Source: Paludibacteraceae bacterium
GTDB taxonomy: Bacteria > Bacteroidota > Bacteroidia > Bacteroidales > Paludibacteraceae
Assembly: GCA_017647145.1 (NCBI GenBank)
Contig: JAGCLD010000016.1
Span: 92,024-156,023, forward strand
Length of the DNA: 64,000 nt
Direction of reading: 5' to 3'
Part shown: positions 45,137 through 55,400 of the stretch, one piece after another
Layout: each line of letters starts with the position of its first letter
Position numbering within the stretch: position 1 is the first letter of the stretch
The notes under the pieces: generated by a model
What the model saw: only the letters and a program-made list of their open reading frames with translations
What the model was told of the DNA's origin: nothing
The model's database searches: none
Translations under genes and position numbers: made by a program

Positions 45137-46177
45137 GTGAAAAGACACAATGCCGTTTTGCTTATCTTCACCGGTGGTACCATCAGTATGGCAGAAGATC
45201 CAATTACCGGCGCATTACGTCCGCTTGATTTTGAGCGTTTGCAAGAATTTATTCCAGAAATCAAGAACACCAAGACCCGCGTAGATTGCTATCCGTTTGA
45301 TCCATTCATTGATTCATCGGATGTGCGTCCTCCTTTTTGGTGTGAATTAGCTCAAACCATTTATGACAACTATGACAATTATGACGGTTTTGTAGTCTTA
45401 CACGGAACAGACACAATGTCTTTCTCAGCCTCTGCGCTAAGTTTTATGCTTGACAACCTGTCAAAGCCGGTAATCTTCACCGGTTCACAGTTACCAGTAG
45501 GCATGATGCGTTCAGACGCCAAGGAGAACCTATTGACCGCCATTGAGATAGCAGCAGCTGAATTAGATGGTCGTCCTCGCGTTCCAGAAGTGTGCATCTT
45601 CTTTGAGGACACTCTATTTAGAGGTAATCGTACCACCAAGAAAAATGCAGAACACTTTAACGCATTTGATTCTCACAATTATCCACCTTTGGCTAAAGCC
45701 GGCGTACACATCAAGTATTTCCCAACAGCTATTCATTATCCATCAAATAACTTACCCTTGTCGTTACACAAGAAGGTGGATCAAAATGTAGCCATTCTCA
45801 AGTTGTTTCCCGGCATTACCGAACACACTGTTAATGCCATACTAAACATACCGCATCTGCGTGCGGTAGTATTAGAAACATTCGGTTCGGGAAATGCTCC
45901 ACAACATCCATGGTTTTATCAGACTCTCAAGAGAGCCACTGAACAAGGCATTATCATTGTAAACAAGACACAGTGTAGTAGTGGTGCTGTAGAAATGGGT
46001 CGTTATGAGACCAGTTTGAACCTCTTGAATTCAGGTGTCATAAGCGGACATGACATCACCACCGAAGCCTTAGTGACAAAGCTTATGTATCTTTTAGGAG
46101 AACATGGTGATGACACTGAGAAAGTGCGTGAACTTCTTCAACAGAGTCTGTGTGGAGAAATGACCATTGAGGACTAA
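45137..46177 (+). CDS. ansA: L-asparaginase, type I (cytoplasmic)
   Basis: The 346-residue protein starts with GTG at 45137; no ATG lies at a fitting distance and the family start 'LIFTGGTIS' follows directly. Catalytic residues are seen as Thr12/Thr15 in the first motif and 'HGTDTM' with Thr91 and Asp92. There is no signal peptide, so it is the cytoplasmic type, which hydrolyses asparagine to aspartate and ammonia. It is the only plus-strand gene in the window, with its own promoter. Its stop codon directly abuts the stop codon of the convergent glycosyltransferase gene. Confidence 0.94.
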   Translation: MKRHNAVLLIFTGGTISMAEDPITGALRPLDFERLQEFIPEIKNTKTRVDCYPFDPFIDSSDVRPPFWCELAQTIYDNYDNYDGFVVLHGTDTMSFSASALSFMLDNLSKPVIFTGSQLPVGMMRSDAKENLLTAIEIAAAELDGRPRVPEVCIFFEDTLFRGNRTTKKNAEHFNAFDSHNYPPLAKAGVHIKYFPTAIHYPSNNLPLSLHKKVDQNVAILKLFPGITEHTVNAILNIPHLRAVVLETFGSGNAPQHPWFYQTLKRATEQGIIIVNKTQCSSGAVEMGRYETSLNLLNSGVISGHDITTEALVTKLMYLLGEHGDDTEKVRELLQQSLCGEMTIED

Positions 46178-47131
46178 TCATTCAAGCATAAATTTATCAG
46201 CATGCAAGGCAACCAAGTATTCCTGCTCGGTTTGTCCCGGTGTGGGTATGAGGTGTGTTTTATTGAGGAGCCCTAAGACCTCCATATCCATAATACTCGA
46301 ATAGCCTGACCTACACACAATGCGTTTTGCGCCCAGCAGATAAGGCAAGAGTTGTTCATCAGTCATGTGCGGATGGATATGGACGTTGTGCGTAGAAGCA
46401 AACATAGACATATTGCCAGGACGCCCTTCTAACAACAGCACATGTGCAGAGGAAGATGCATATTGTTTCAGCAGTTGTCGTTCTAACAAGGTTCTGTGAG
46501 GTTCCAAGCCCGAGAGAATCACCACATCATCATAGGTTGAGTCGGGCAAAGGAAGGGAGAGGTCCATAAAGCGAGAGAGAGGTCCAATGAAACGCGCGTT
46601 AGAAGGGAGCGGATAAAAATGCGACAAATCTCCACTCAGTCCTTGCCTCTGTTCGTAATCCGGAATGAGGCACTCATCATAACTCATAATCAGCCAGGAA
46701 TGCAGTTTATTCCCCCACCCCTCCATCCATTGGAAAGATGCGGGCATTTTGACCATCAATTGATGTGAAATATAGACAGACCTAAGCTTTTTAGAAAACA
46801 TACCAAAGCGATTGTCCGATATGACACAATCAAAGTGTTCATTCCTAAGTAAACTTTTCAGCCATCTATGATCCCTATAAGCATGCCAACACAATTTGGG
46901 GATTTGACACAACACTGCCCCCACCTGCGAGGAACCCTTGGCATAACGTAAAGAAAGAGATGGAGCTTCTCTACATTCCAAATGAGGAAAATATGTTCGC
47001 AAATAACACAAGGCGACTCCATCAGAAGCCACAACCAAGTCATGGCCATGTTGCATCAAGTAGCGTATGATGGGCACGCAACGAGTAGCGTGTCCCAGTC
47101 CCCAATTCAGCGGTGCGAGCAGAACCCTCAT
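46178..47131 (-). CDS. Glycosyltransferase (GT28/MurG-like fold)
   Basis: The 317-residue protein begins 'MRVLLAPLNWGLGHATRC', the glycine-rich N-terminal motif of MurG/GT28-type GT-B enzymes. It ends with a nucleotide-sugar-side motif 'RIVCRSGYSSIMDMEVLG' and 'LIPTPGQTEQEYLA'-like sequence, typical for proteins annotated as Bacteroidota glycosyltransferases. No signal peptide or membrane span is visible. The sugar donor and acceptor are unknown. It follows the radical SAM gene by 7 bases and is likely the last gene of a three-gene run with the GH114 lipoprotein. Confidence 0.75.
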   Translation of the reverse strand: MRVLLAPLNWGLGHATRCVPIIRYLMQHGHDLVVASDGVALCYLRTYFPHLECREAPSLSLRYAKGSSQVGAVLCQIPKLCWHAYRDHRWLKSLLRNEHFDCVISDNRFGMFSKKLRSVYISHQLMVKMPASFQWMEGWGNKLHSWLIMSYDECLIPDYEQRQGLSGDLSHFYPLPSNARFIGPLSRFMDLSLPLPDSTYDDVVILSGLEPHRTLLERQLLKQYASSSAHVLLLEGRPGNMSMFASTHNVHIHPHMTDEQLLPYLLGAKRIVCRSGYSSIMDMEVLGLLNKTHLIPTPGQTEQEYLVALHADKFMLE

Positions 47132-47138
47132 GTTATTT

Positions 47139-47903
47139 TTATCCCGCTACAGAAACTTGATAGCCGAATTCGCGCAGACGATCAGCAATCGTCTCCAACT
47201 CGTCACGTGAAACTTTCTCTAACGTTTTTACGGGTGTAGCTCTATCTATAGCATAAATCATCACCTGTTTAGGATTGATTATCTTCACAGCCTCAATCCA
47301 TGCGTTCACCTCTTGTTCGGTTGTATTATCAATGATTTGTCCATTATGTTCACCTCTCAAGAAGATGGTTTGTACAATCAGGTCGCCCTTGAATGAACAT
47401 AGGCGTTCCATCAAGTCATCCACATTAAAACTGTCATTAACCGGCTGGTCAATCAATCGCATTGTGTGATTGAAGGCAGAGTCAAACTTCAGGATACGAT
47501 TATCAGCCTTCATCAAAGCCCTTACCACAGCTTCATTGCCCAAGCGTGTAGAATTGCTCAGCACACTAATCTTTGCCATCGGGAAGAAGCGGTCTCTCAA
47601 CATCACAGTATCGTCAATAATCCCTTCGAATTCAGGATGCATTGTAGGTTCTCCATTGCCAGAGAATGTAAACACATCCGGAGTTATCCCATCATGTTGC
47701 AATTGTTTTAACTTTTCCTCCATAGCATGTGCCACTTGTTGGCGTGTAGGCAACTTGTAGTGACCCTCAGTATTGAATCCACACTCACAATAGACACAAT
47801 TAAACGTGCATATCTTGCCATCAGGTGGCATAAGATTTATACCCAACGAGCAGCCCAATCTACGGCTATGAATAGGGCCATATACAATTTCAGAAAAAAG
47901 CAT
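47139..47903 (-). CDS. Radical SAM protein
   Basis: I start at ATG 47903 (254 residues, 'MLFSEIVYGPIHSRRLG'), since this start matches the family N-terminus; an upstream start at 47990 would overlap the GH114 gene. The 4Fe-4S motif CxxxCxxC is present at Cys32, Cys36, Cys39, followed by the SAM-binding 'FTFSGNGEPTMHPEF'. This resembles the compact radical SAM group COG0731-like proteins. The reaction is unknown. It lies 26 bp after the GH114 gene and 7 bp before the glycosyltransferase gene. Confidence 0.87.
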   Translation of the reverse strand: MLFSEIVYGPIHSRRLGCSLGINLMPPDGKICTFNCVYCECGFNTEGHYKLPTRQQVAHAMEEKLKQLQHDGITPDVFTFSGNGEPTMHPEFEGIIDDTVMLRDRFFPMAKISVLSNSTRLGNEAVVRALMKADNRILKFDSAFNHTMRLIDQPVNDSFNVDDLMERLCSFKGDLIVQTIFLRGEHNGQIIDNTTEQEVNAWIEAVKIINPKQVMIYAIDRATPVKTLEKVSRDELETIADRLREFGYQVSVAG

Positions 47904-47929
47904 ATCAGTTAAATTGAAGTATTTATTAA

Positions 47930-48772
47930 TTAATACCCAGTCAACTCCAAAGTAGGAGCTATATAATAAAGGAATCCGTGTTGCCTGCAATAGTCTTCAA
48001 TTTCTTTTTGTAAAGCAGCAGAGGCCCCATATTCCGTAAGGAATATACTCAATCCCTTATCAGCACATGTTTCGATGTATTCTTGGTAATACAATCTATC
48101 CTCTTCTGTTTGACGTCCATAGGTTTCCTTTTCAAAATCAATAGAAGTGAATACAGTCTCTTGATTGACTGCCTGTATGATTTTTTTTCCTTTCGATTCA
48201 TCCAACAGGCGTAAAACAAACTGATCACCTCCATTAATCATTAGTGTTTTATTATACTTACCCAGGCCCTTTGTAATAGCAATCAGCCCTTGATAAATAG
48301 TTTCTTGTGGAAATTCATAATAGACATCCGCATTATCCAAAAAGAATCCATCAACTCCCTTTTCAATCAGGTTGGCCGCCAGTGTGTCAATCATGAACTT
48401 CTGCCATTCAGGGTCAGCTACATTCACCCAACGTTCATCTTCCCAATTTTCATATACGCCCAAGGCAAGATGTTTATAACGCGAGTAATAATCTCTGTAT
48501 TCCTCCACTGCACCTATATTCAAGTAGGAATAGACTTGTTGACCCGCATTGTGCAACATGCGGATATCTTCTGCTGAAAATTCTTGTCCTTCAAGTATGA
48601 GCAAATCGTATCCTTCCATCTTGTGTGCATCTTCCGCATTGAGTCCTAAGAAAAGTCCAAACGTTCTGTTATTTGGGTCATCTACTACATCAGGTTCTCC
48701 ACATGCTCCCATACCCAATAAAATGGTACAAGCACAACTTATACAGATAGTTATTTTTTTGATTTTATTCAT
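47930..48772 (-). CDS. GH114-type lipoprotein (endo-alpha-1,4-polygalactosaminidase family)
   Basis: A 280-residue protein with a lipoprotein signal (Cys24, 'LGMGAC') and a TIM-barrel. Family hallmarks are 'YDLLILEGQEFS', 'VYSYLNIGAVEEYRDYY', 'WVNVADPEWQKFM', 'GVDGFFLDNADVYYE' with clustered acidic residues, and 'FLTEYG'. The fold family includes enzymes that cleave alpha-1,4-linked galactosamine polymers and catalytic domains next to exopolysaccharide genes. As a lipoprotein it likely acts on a cell-surface or matrix glycan. It is the first gene of a run with the radical SAM and glycosyltransferase genes. The exact substrate is inference. Confidence 0.8.
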   Translation of the reverse strand: MNKIKKITICISCACTILLGMGACGEPDVVDDPNNRTFGLFLGLNAEDAHKMEGYDLLILEGQEFSAEDIRMLHNAGQQVYSYLNIGAVEEYRDYYSRYKHLALGVYENWEDERWVNVADPEWQKFMIDTLAANLIEKGVDGFFLDNADVYYEFPQETIYQGLIAITKGLGKYNKTLMINGGDQFVLRLLDESKGKKIIQAVNQETVFTSIDFEKETYGRQTEEDRLYYQEYIETCADKGLSIFLTEYGASAALQKEIEDYCRQHGFLYYIAPTLELTGY

Positions 48773-48819
48773 TGTAGTTACTTATTAGTCAGAATAATCA
48801 GCACAATTTTCAAATGGTT

Positions 48820-48859
48820 AAAAGGGTGTGTCATACTCTATATATTGACACACCCTTTT
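48820..48859 (-). terminator. Hairpin terminator after glyA
   Basis: A 13-14 bp perfect stem (48821-48833 with 48846-48858) with a 12-base loop lies 26 bases past the glyA stop. Only four T follow on the minus strand, so it may be a weak terminator. Confidence 0.75.
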
Positions 48860-48884
48860 GTAAATTATATTTCACAAAGAACTA

Positions 48885-50165
48885 TTACCATGCAAACAAT
48901 GGATATTTAACCATCATTTCGTTCACTTCTTTGCGTACTGCTGCAATTACAGCTTCATCTTCCGGAGCATTCAACACGCGGTCAATCAAGTCAACAATTA
49001 CAGGCATTACATCCTCTTTCACACCACGAGTAGTAATAGCCGGTGTACCAAAGCGGAGTCCAGAAGTTTGGAATGGGCTACGTGTGTCGAAAGGCACCAT
49101 ATTTTTATTGGTAGTGATGTCAGCCGCCACAAGTGCTTTTTCTGCCACTTTACCAGTCAATTCAGGGAATTTTGTGCGAAGGTCAACCAACATAGAGTGG
49201 TTGTCAGTTCCACCAGAAACGATTTTATATCCTTTGTTAACAAATGCTTCAGCCAAAGCAGCTGCATTTTTCTTTACTTGCATTTGATATTCTTTGAATT
49301 CGGGTTGTAATGCTTCACCGAAAGCAACTGCTTTTGCAGCGATAACATGTTCAAGCGGTCCACCTTGCACACCTGGGAACACAGCAGAATCCAAGAGAGC
49401 AGACATCATTTTCACTTCTCCCTTAGGAGTAGTTTTTCCCCAAGGATTAGGGAAGTCTTTACCCATCAAGATGATACCTCCGCGAGGTCCACGTAATGTT
49501 TTGTGTGTAGTAGAAGTAACGATGTGAGCATGTTTCACCGGGTTTTCCAACAAGCCTGCAGCAATCAAACCTGCGGGGTGAGCCATATCCACCATAAAGA
49601 TAGCTCCGATTTCGTCAGCCACTTTACGAATGCGTGCATAATCCCACTCACGAGAATAAGCAGAAGCACCAGCAACGATTAATTTCGGTTTATTTTCGCG
49701 TGCTACACGTTCCAATTGGTCATAGTCAACACGTCCGTCTTCTTCTTTTACGCTATATTCCAAAGCCTTGTAGTTGATACCAGACATATTAACAGGCGAA
49801 CCATGAGAGAGGTGTCCACCATGAGAAAGGTTTAATCCGAGGAAGGTGTCACCCACATTAAGTACAGCCATAAATACAGCCATGTTTGCTTGTGCTCCAG
49901 AGTGAGGTTGCACGTTAGCCCATTCAGCGCCAAAGAGTTCTTTGATGCGGCTAATAGCGATATTTTCAGATTGGTCGACCACTTCACATCCACCATAGTA
50001 ACGTTTTCCAGGGTATCCTTCTGCATACTTATTAGTCATTACAGATCCCATAGCTTGCATTACTTGTTCGCTCACGAAGTTTTCAGAAGCGATTAATTCG
50101 ATGCCTTTAATTTGGCGTTGTTTTTCTTTTTCGATTAAATCGAAGATTTGATTGTCTCTTGTCAT
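48885..50165 (-). CDS. glyA: Serine hydroxymethyltransferase
   Basis: The 426-residue enzyme shows '[23 protein letters not shown]' (split family N-terminus), '[17 protein letters not shown]', '[16 protein letters not shown]' (PLP-site Asp) and '[13 protein letters not shown]' with the PLP-binding Lys near 225. It interconverts serine and glycine while loading one-carbon units on tetrahydrofolate. It follows the flavin reductase gene by 23 bp as the last gene of the pyrB run; a hairpin terminator follows. Confidence 0.97.
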   Translation of the reverse strand: MTRDNQIFDLIEKEKQRQIKGIELIASENFVSEQVMQAMGSVMTNKYAEGYPGKRYYGGCEVVDQSENIAISRIKELFGAEWANVQPHSGAQANMAVFMAVLNVGDTFLGLNLSHGGHLSHGSPVNMSGINYKALEYSVKEEDGRVDYDQLERVARENKPKLIVAGASAYSREWDYARIRKVADEIGAIFMVDMAHPAGLIAAGLLENPVKHAHIVTSTTHKTLRGPRGGIILMGKDFPNPWGKTTPKGEVKMMSALLDSAVFPGVQGGPLEHVIAAKAVAFGEALQPEFKEYQMQVKKNAAALAEAFVNKGYKIVSGGTDNHSMLVDLRTKFPELTGKVAEKALVAADITTNKNMVPFDTRSPFQTSGLRFGTPAITTRGVKEDVMPVIVDLIDRVLNAPEDEAVIAAVRKEVNEMMVKYPLFAW

Positions 50166-50188
50166 GATAATTTGTGTTTTTATGGTTA

Positions 50189-50761
50189 TTATTTACGTTT
50201 CTTTTTTTGTACACTCCATCCGAACTTTCCGATAGGCTCTCCGACTTTGTAGTAGTGTCCATGTGAATAGGCCATCAAGTTGGCTTTTTCCAATTCAAAG
50301 GCGTTTGTTTGTGGATTAACGAGGCTTTCATCCACCTGTACATTCACTACTTCAGCAATGAACATATCGTGGGTTCCGAGAGGTATGATTTGTTTTACTT
50401 TACATTCTATATTTACCGGAGACTCAGCAATGATTGGCGCATTAAGTATGGTAGCCTTTGCCGGTGTTAGTTTCATTTCTTCAAATTTATTGTATTTAGC
50501 ACCGCTTCTGACTCCACACCAGTCAGTGGCTTTAGCCAAGCTCTCTGTGGTGAGATTAAGCACAAATTCTCCTGTGCGTTTTATAATAGGATAAGAATGT
50601 CTTTCCGGTCGTACGGAGATATAACACATAGCCGGGTCGCTACATATTGTGCCTACCCATGCCACTGTGAGTATGTTATATTCTTCGGGTGTTTCTCCAC
50701 ATGATACCATTACGGCAGGCAGTGGATAGATCATTGTTCCCGGTTTCCAGTTAAGTTTCAT
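50189..50761 (-). CDS. Flavin reductase family protein
   Basis: I use the ATG at 50761 (190 residues, '[19 protein letters not shown]'); an in-frame start at 50785 would overlap pyrI. '[29 protein letters not shown]', broken here as '[15 protein letters not shown]' and '[15 protein letters not shown]', is the FMN-binding split-barrel signature of flavin reductase-like proteins. '[19 protein letters not shown]' is also typical. It binds FMN and probably reduces it or acts as a redox partner; the physiological partner is not known. The position between pyrI and glyA is one I know from other Bacteroidales. Confidence 0.88.
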   Translation of the reverse strand: MKLNWKPGTMIYPLPAVMVSCGETPEEYNILTVAWVGTICSDPAMCYISVRPERHSYPIIKRTGEFVLNLTTESLAKATDWCGVRSGAKYNKFEEMKLTPAKATILNAPIIAESPVNIECKVKQIIPLGTHDMFIAEVVNVQVDESLVNPQTNAFELEKANLMAYSHGHYYKVGEPIGKFGWSVQKKKRK

Positions 50762-50768
50762 GCTTTCC

Positions 50769-51227
50769 TTAGTTAATTTTAGCATTTTCGCACTTCAGGT
50801 CTTTTTCGCAATAATGGCAATGTAGCAAGATTTGGCCATTAGCTTGTTTTTTCACATGGAAAACTGTACGCACCGGGTCGTTATTGGTGATGCACTTTGG
50901 ATTAGGGCAATGTACAATTTCTCTTATTTCTTGTGGCAGGGTTACATATCTTTTTTCTACCACTTCATAGTTGCGTATGATATTTATTTTGGCTTCCGGC
51001 GCCACCAAAGCAATTTTGTTAGCTTCAGCTTCGTCTATATATCTATCAGAAATCTTTATGATACCTTTACTACCCATCTTCTTGCTATCCAAATTATTTC
51101 CAATTGTAATTTGGTTTTCATAATGATGTAGATGGAGAATATCCACTACTTTGAAGACTTGTCCTGCCGGGATATGGTCAATGACTGTTCCGTTGCGCAA
51201 AGCTGCTACTTTTAGTTCCTTTTCCAT
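50769..51227 (-). CDS. pyrI: Aspartate carbamoyltransferase regulatory subunit
   Basis: This 152-residue protein has an N-terminal nucleotide-binding (allosteric) domain, 'VAALRNGTVIDHIPAGQ', and a C-terminal zinc domain with Cys107, Cys112, Cys137 and Cys140. The zinc domain contacts the catalytic subunit PyrB. The complex is regulated by CTP and ATP in enteric bacteria; the same allostery is likely but not shown here. It lies 14 bp after pyrB. Confidence 0.96.
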   Translation of the reverse strand: MEKELKVAALRNGTVIDHIPAGQVFKVVDILHLHHYENQITIGNNLDSKKMGSKGIIKISDRYIDEAEANKIALVAPEAKINIIRNYEVVEKRYVTLPQEIREIVHCPNPKCITNNDPVRTVFHVKKQANGQILLHCHYCEKDLKCENAKIN

Positions 51228-51241
51228 AGTGTATTGTTGAT

Positions 51242-52150
51242 TTAGATGGATAGTCCGAGTACTTTGGTCAATATTGCTTGTCGGACATAAAGTCCATTTT
51301 GTGCTTGCTGGAAATAATATGCTTTTTCGCTCGTATCCACGTCCATGTCAATTTCGTTTACGCGAGGCAGTGGGTGTAGGATTCTCATCGTGTCTTTTGT
51401 ACCTTCAAGCATGTCTCTATGTAGGCAATAGACGTCTTTGACTCTTTCATATTCCATGAGGTCTTGGAATCTTTCTTTTTGCACGCGTGTCATGTAGAGG
51501 ATATCCGTTTTCGAAAAATTACCTTCTAGGATTGCGTCCTCTGTGTAGGGTATGTTGTGTTCTTTACAGAAGAGTTTGTATTCTTCGGGCATTTTCAGTT
51601 CATCGGGTGCGATGAAATGGAATGTCGGATGGAAGTGGTACATTGCATGTATTAAAGAGTGTACTGTTCTTCCGTACTTGAGGTCACCTACCATTGTGAG
51701 GTCAAGGTTTTCCAATGTTCCTTGTGTTTTTCTTATGGAATAGAGATCGAGCAAGGTTTGTGAAGGGTGTTGATTAGAACCATCTCCTGCATTTACTATC
51801 GGTGTGTCTGTAATTTCAGAAGCATAGCGTGCAGCGCCTTCAATATAATGTCGCATCACGATAACGTCAGCATAATTGCTTACAATCTTGATTGTATCAT
51901 TGAGGCTTTCACCTTTAGAAGAGCTACTTGTAGCGGCGTCAGAGAATCCAATCACACGTCCTCCGAGTCGATTGACTGCTGTTTCAAAACTGAGTCTTGT
52001 GCGTGTTGATGGTTCAAAAAAGAGGGTAGCAATTACTTTACCTTCTAGTACCTTTTGATTAGGGTTGGCTTCAAAATGAGCCGCCAAATCTAAGATTTCA
52101 AGGATTTCATCCTTTCCATAATCCGAAATAGAGACCAAAGAATTTTTCAT
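51242..52150 (-). CDS. pyrB: Aspartate carbamoyltransferase catalytic subunit
   Basis: The 302-residue enzyme shows the carbamoyl-phosphate motif '[15 protein letters not shown]' and '[23 protein letters not shown]', '[18 protein letters not shown]' and 'HPLPRVNEI'. It makes carbamoyl-aspartate, the first committed step of pyrimidine synthesis. It is the first gene of pyrB-pyrI-flavin reductase-glyA, with an exact promoter 28 bases upstream. The short leader leaves no room for a long attenuator. Confidence 0.97.
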   Translation of the reverse strand: MKNSLVSISDYGKDEILEILDLAAHFEANPNQKVLEGKVIATLFFEPSTRTRLSFETAVNRLGGRVIGFSDAATSSSSKGESLNDTIKIVSNYADVIVMRHYIEGAARYASEITDTPIVNAGDGSNQHPSQTLLDLYSIRKTQGTLENLDLTMVGDLKYGRTVHSLIHAMYHFHPTFHFIAPDELKMPEEYKLFCKEHNIPYTEDAILEGNFSKTDILYMTRVQKERFQDLMEYERVKDVYCLHRDMLEGTKDTMRILHPLPRVNEIDMDVDTSEKAYYFQQAQNGLYVRQAILTKVLGLSI

Positions 52151-52177
52151 AGACTCCGTGCATTATAAATAATAAGG

Positions 52178-52209
52178 CAAAGATAGTACAAGAGGAGCGA
52201 AATAGCAAA
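52178..52209 (-). promoter_or_regulatory. Promoter of pyrB
   Basis: The minus strand reads TTTG (52206-52209), 20 bases, TATCTTTG (52178-52185), exact for both elements. Confidence 0.75.
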
Positions 52210-52260
52210 AATAAGTTGATTTAATTTTGTACTTCCAGATAGAATGTGTGGAGTGGCGTG

Positions 52261-52343
52261 CTATCTAGTTCCTATCTGTTTTGTATCTGTTTTGTATCTA
52301 GTGGTCGCGGGATGGTCGCGGAGTGGTCGCGTGGATGGGAGCA
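52261..52343 (+). repeat. 11-bp phased bipartite array, copy D
   Basis: Units in phase: AGTTCCTATCT, two GTTTTGTATCT, AGTGGTCGCGG, GATGGTCGCGG, AGTGGTCGCGT and GGATGGGAGCA. The order of unit types is the same as in copies A-C. It lies between the pyrB promoter and the rpoC terminator. Confidence 0.85.
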
Positions 52344-52387
52344 TGGGTATGGCACAACCGGAGTATGTTTGTGTAGCTGACAGGTAT

Positions 52388-52424
52388 AAAAAAACAAGCC
52401 TCAACATTAGGATGTCAAGGCTTG
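52388..52424 (-). terminator. Intrinsic terminator of the rpoBC operon
   Basis: An 8-bp GC-containing stem (ACAAGCCT with AGGCTTGT) extended by 4 bp after a small internal loop is followed by seven T on the minus strand, about 22 bases beyond the rpoC stop. Confidence 0.85.
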
Positions 52425-52445
52425 TGAATATAAGTGATGAATGAA

Positions 52446-55400
52446 TTATTCAGCGACTTCTTCTGTTTCGACTGCTTTGTTTCGAGCTGCGAGTATTTTT
52501 TCGTATTCTTCTTTAGATCCTACGATGAGTTTTTCGTAGCCGCGTAAACCTGTACCAGCCGGGATGAGGTGACCGCAAATAACGTTTTCTTTCATACCTT
52601 CAAGACGGTCAACTTTACCGTTGATAGCAGCGTCATTCAAGACTTTAGTAGTTTCCTGGAAGGATGCTGCCGACATGAAGCTGCTTGTTTGAAGTGCAGC
52701 TCTGGTGATACCTTGAAGAATCTGGTTTGAAGTAGCCGGAACAGCGTCGCGTGTTTCAACTGCCTTCAAGTCACGACGTTTAAGCATTGAGTTTTCATCG
52801 CGGAGCTTACGCGCTGTGATGATTTGTCCTGCCTTTAAGTTAGGAGAATCACCTGCATCTACGACTACTTTTTTACCCCAAATGCGGTCGTTTTCTTCCA
52901 TGAATTCATTCTTATCAACCACTTGTTTTTCCAAGAAACGAGTGTCACCCGGATCAAGGATTTCTACCTTACGCATCATCTGACGTACAATTACTTCAAA
53001 GTGCTTGTCGTTGATCTTCACACCTTGGAGACGGTAAACGTCTTGTACTTCATTAACGATGTAATCTTGTACGGCAGTAGGTCCCTTGATGAGGAGGATG
53101 TCTTCCGGAGTGATAGCACCGTCAGAAAGAGGTGTACCTGCACGTACGAAGTCGTTTTCTTGAACAAGGATTTGTTTAGAAAGCGGAATCATGTACTTCT
53201 TCACTTCACCTGATTTAGAAGTGATAGCCAATTCACGGTTACCACGTTTGATTTTTCCGAAGGATACTTCTCCATCGATTTCAGCCACTACAGCAGGATT
53301 AGATGGATTACGTGCTTCGAACAACTCAGTTACACGTGGAAGACCTCCGGTGATGTCACCAGCCTTACCGACTGCACGAGGTATCTTAACCAAGGCTTGA
53401 CCGACTTGAATTTTGTCTCCATTTTCAAGTACCAAGTGGGCTCCTACAGGGAGGTTGTAAGTTTTGAGCACTTCTCCACCCTTACCTATTACGTGAGCAG
53501 AAGGCACTTTGTCACGGCTTCTTGATTCGATTATAATTTTTTCGCGCAAACCAGTAGCGTCGTCAATTTCAGTTTTGAAAGTTACGTTTTCTTCAACGTT
53601 TTCGAACTGCAATTTACCAGCTTGTTCTACGATAATTACGGCGTTGAATGGGTCCCATTCGCAGACTTTAGTTCCCTTAGCGCAAGTGTCTCCATCTTTC
53701 ACATAAAGCTTAGAACCATAAGGAACGTTTTGTGTAGTGAGTACGATGCCGGTAGTTGGGTCAATGACACGCATTTCAGCCAAACGGCTTACAACTACTT
53801 GGTAAGGATTTCCATTTTCGTCTTTGGCTTGTACGGTGCGCAATTCGTCGAATTCGAGGCGTCCGTCGTAGCGTAGTGTGATACCAGATTCGGCAGCAAC
53901 GTTAGAAGCAACCCCTCCGACGTGGAATGTACGGAGTGTCAACTGTGTACCCGGTTCACCGATTGATTGAGCCGCGATAACACCGACTGCTTCACCCTTG
54001 TTAACCATACGACCAGTAGCCAAGTTGCGTCCATAACATTTAGCACAAACACCTTTTTTAGCTTCACAAGTGAGTACGGAACGTATTTCGACTTGTTCGA
54101 TTGGTGAATCTTGAATTGCTTTAGCTGCATCTTCACGAATTTCTTCACCGGCTTTCACGAGGATTTCGCCTGTGAGAGGATGAATTACATCGTGTACAGA
54201 AACACGACCCAAGATACGTTCGTATAGAGAAGCGACAACATCTTCGTTGTTTTTAAGCTCAGTAGCCATCAATCCACGCAATGTACCGCAGTCTTCTTCT
54301 GTGATGATAACGTCATGAGAAACGTCAACCAAACGACGTGTCAGATAACCAGCATCGGCAGTTTTCAAGGCGGTATCCGCAAGACCTTTACGTGCACCGT
54401 GGGTAGAGATAAAGTATTCCAATACTGACAAACCTTCTTTAAAGTTAGAAAGAATTGGGTTTTCAATAATTTGTCCACCTTCGGCACCCGCTTTTTGAGG
54501 TTTAGCCATCAAACCACGCATACCAGAGAGCTGACGAATCTGTTCTTTAGAACCACGGGCACCAGAGTCCAACATCATGTAAACAGAGTTGAAACCTTGA
54601 TTGTCGGAAGACAATTGTTTCATCAAGACGTTAGACAACTTAGAGTTGACGTGTGTCCATGTATCAATAATTTGGTTGTAACGTTCGTTGTTGGTGATGA
54701 AACCCATGTTATAGTTGTTCATGATTTCTTCTACCTCAGCGTTACCTTCTGCCACTAATTGTTCTTTTTCAGCCGGGATGATGATGTCGTTCAAGTTGAA
54801 AGACAATCCACCACGGAATGCCATATAGTAACCTAAGTCCTTGATATCATCCAAGAATTTAGCTGTTTTAGCCACGCCACATACTTTGATGATGTTACCA
54901 ATGATATCACGCAAAGACTTTTTAGAGAGGATTTCGTTGATGAATCCTACTTCCTTAGGAACGCATTTGTTAACCAAGATACGTCCTACAGTAGTCTTAA
55001 TGGTTTGCAAGGTCAATTCACCTTGTTCATTCAAGTCTTCAGTGCGCACTGTGATCCATGCGTGTAGGTCAACGCATCCTTCGTTGTAAGCGATTTCAGC
55101 TTCTTCCGGAGAGTAGAAGTTGAGTCCTTCACCTTTAGCTCCATCACGACCTTTTGTGATATAGTAAAGTCCAAGCACCATGTCTTGAGAAGGCACAGTG
55201 ATAGGTGCTCCATTGGCCGGGTTAAGAATATTGTGAGATGCCAACATCAATAATTGAGCTTCAAGCACAGCTTCATTGCTCAAAGGCAAGTGTACAGCCA
55301 TCTGGTCACCGTCGAAGTCAGCATTAAATGCAGTACATGAAAGTGGGTGTAACTGAATAGCTTTACCTTCAATCATCTTAGGTTGGAAGGCTTGGATACC

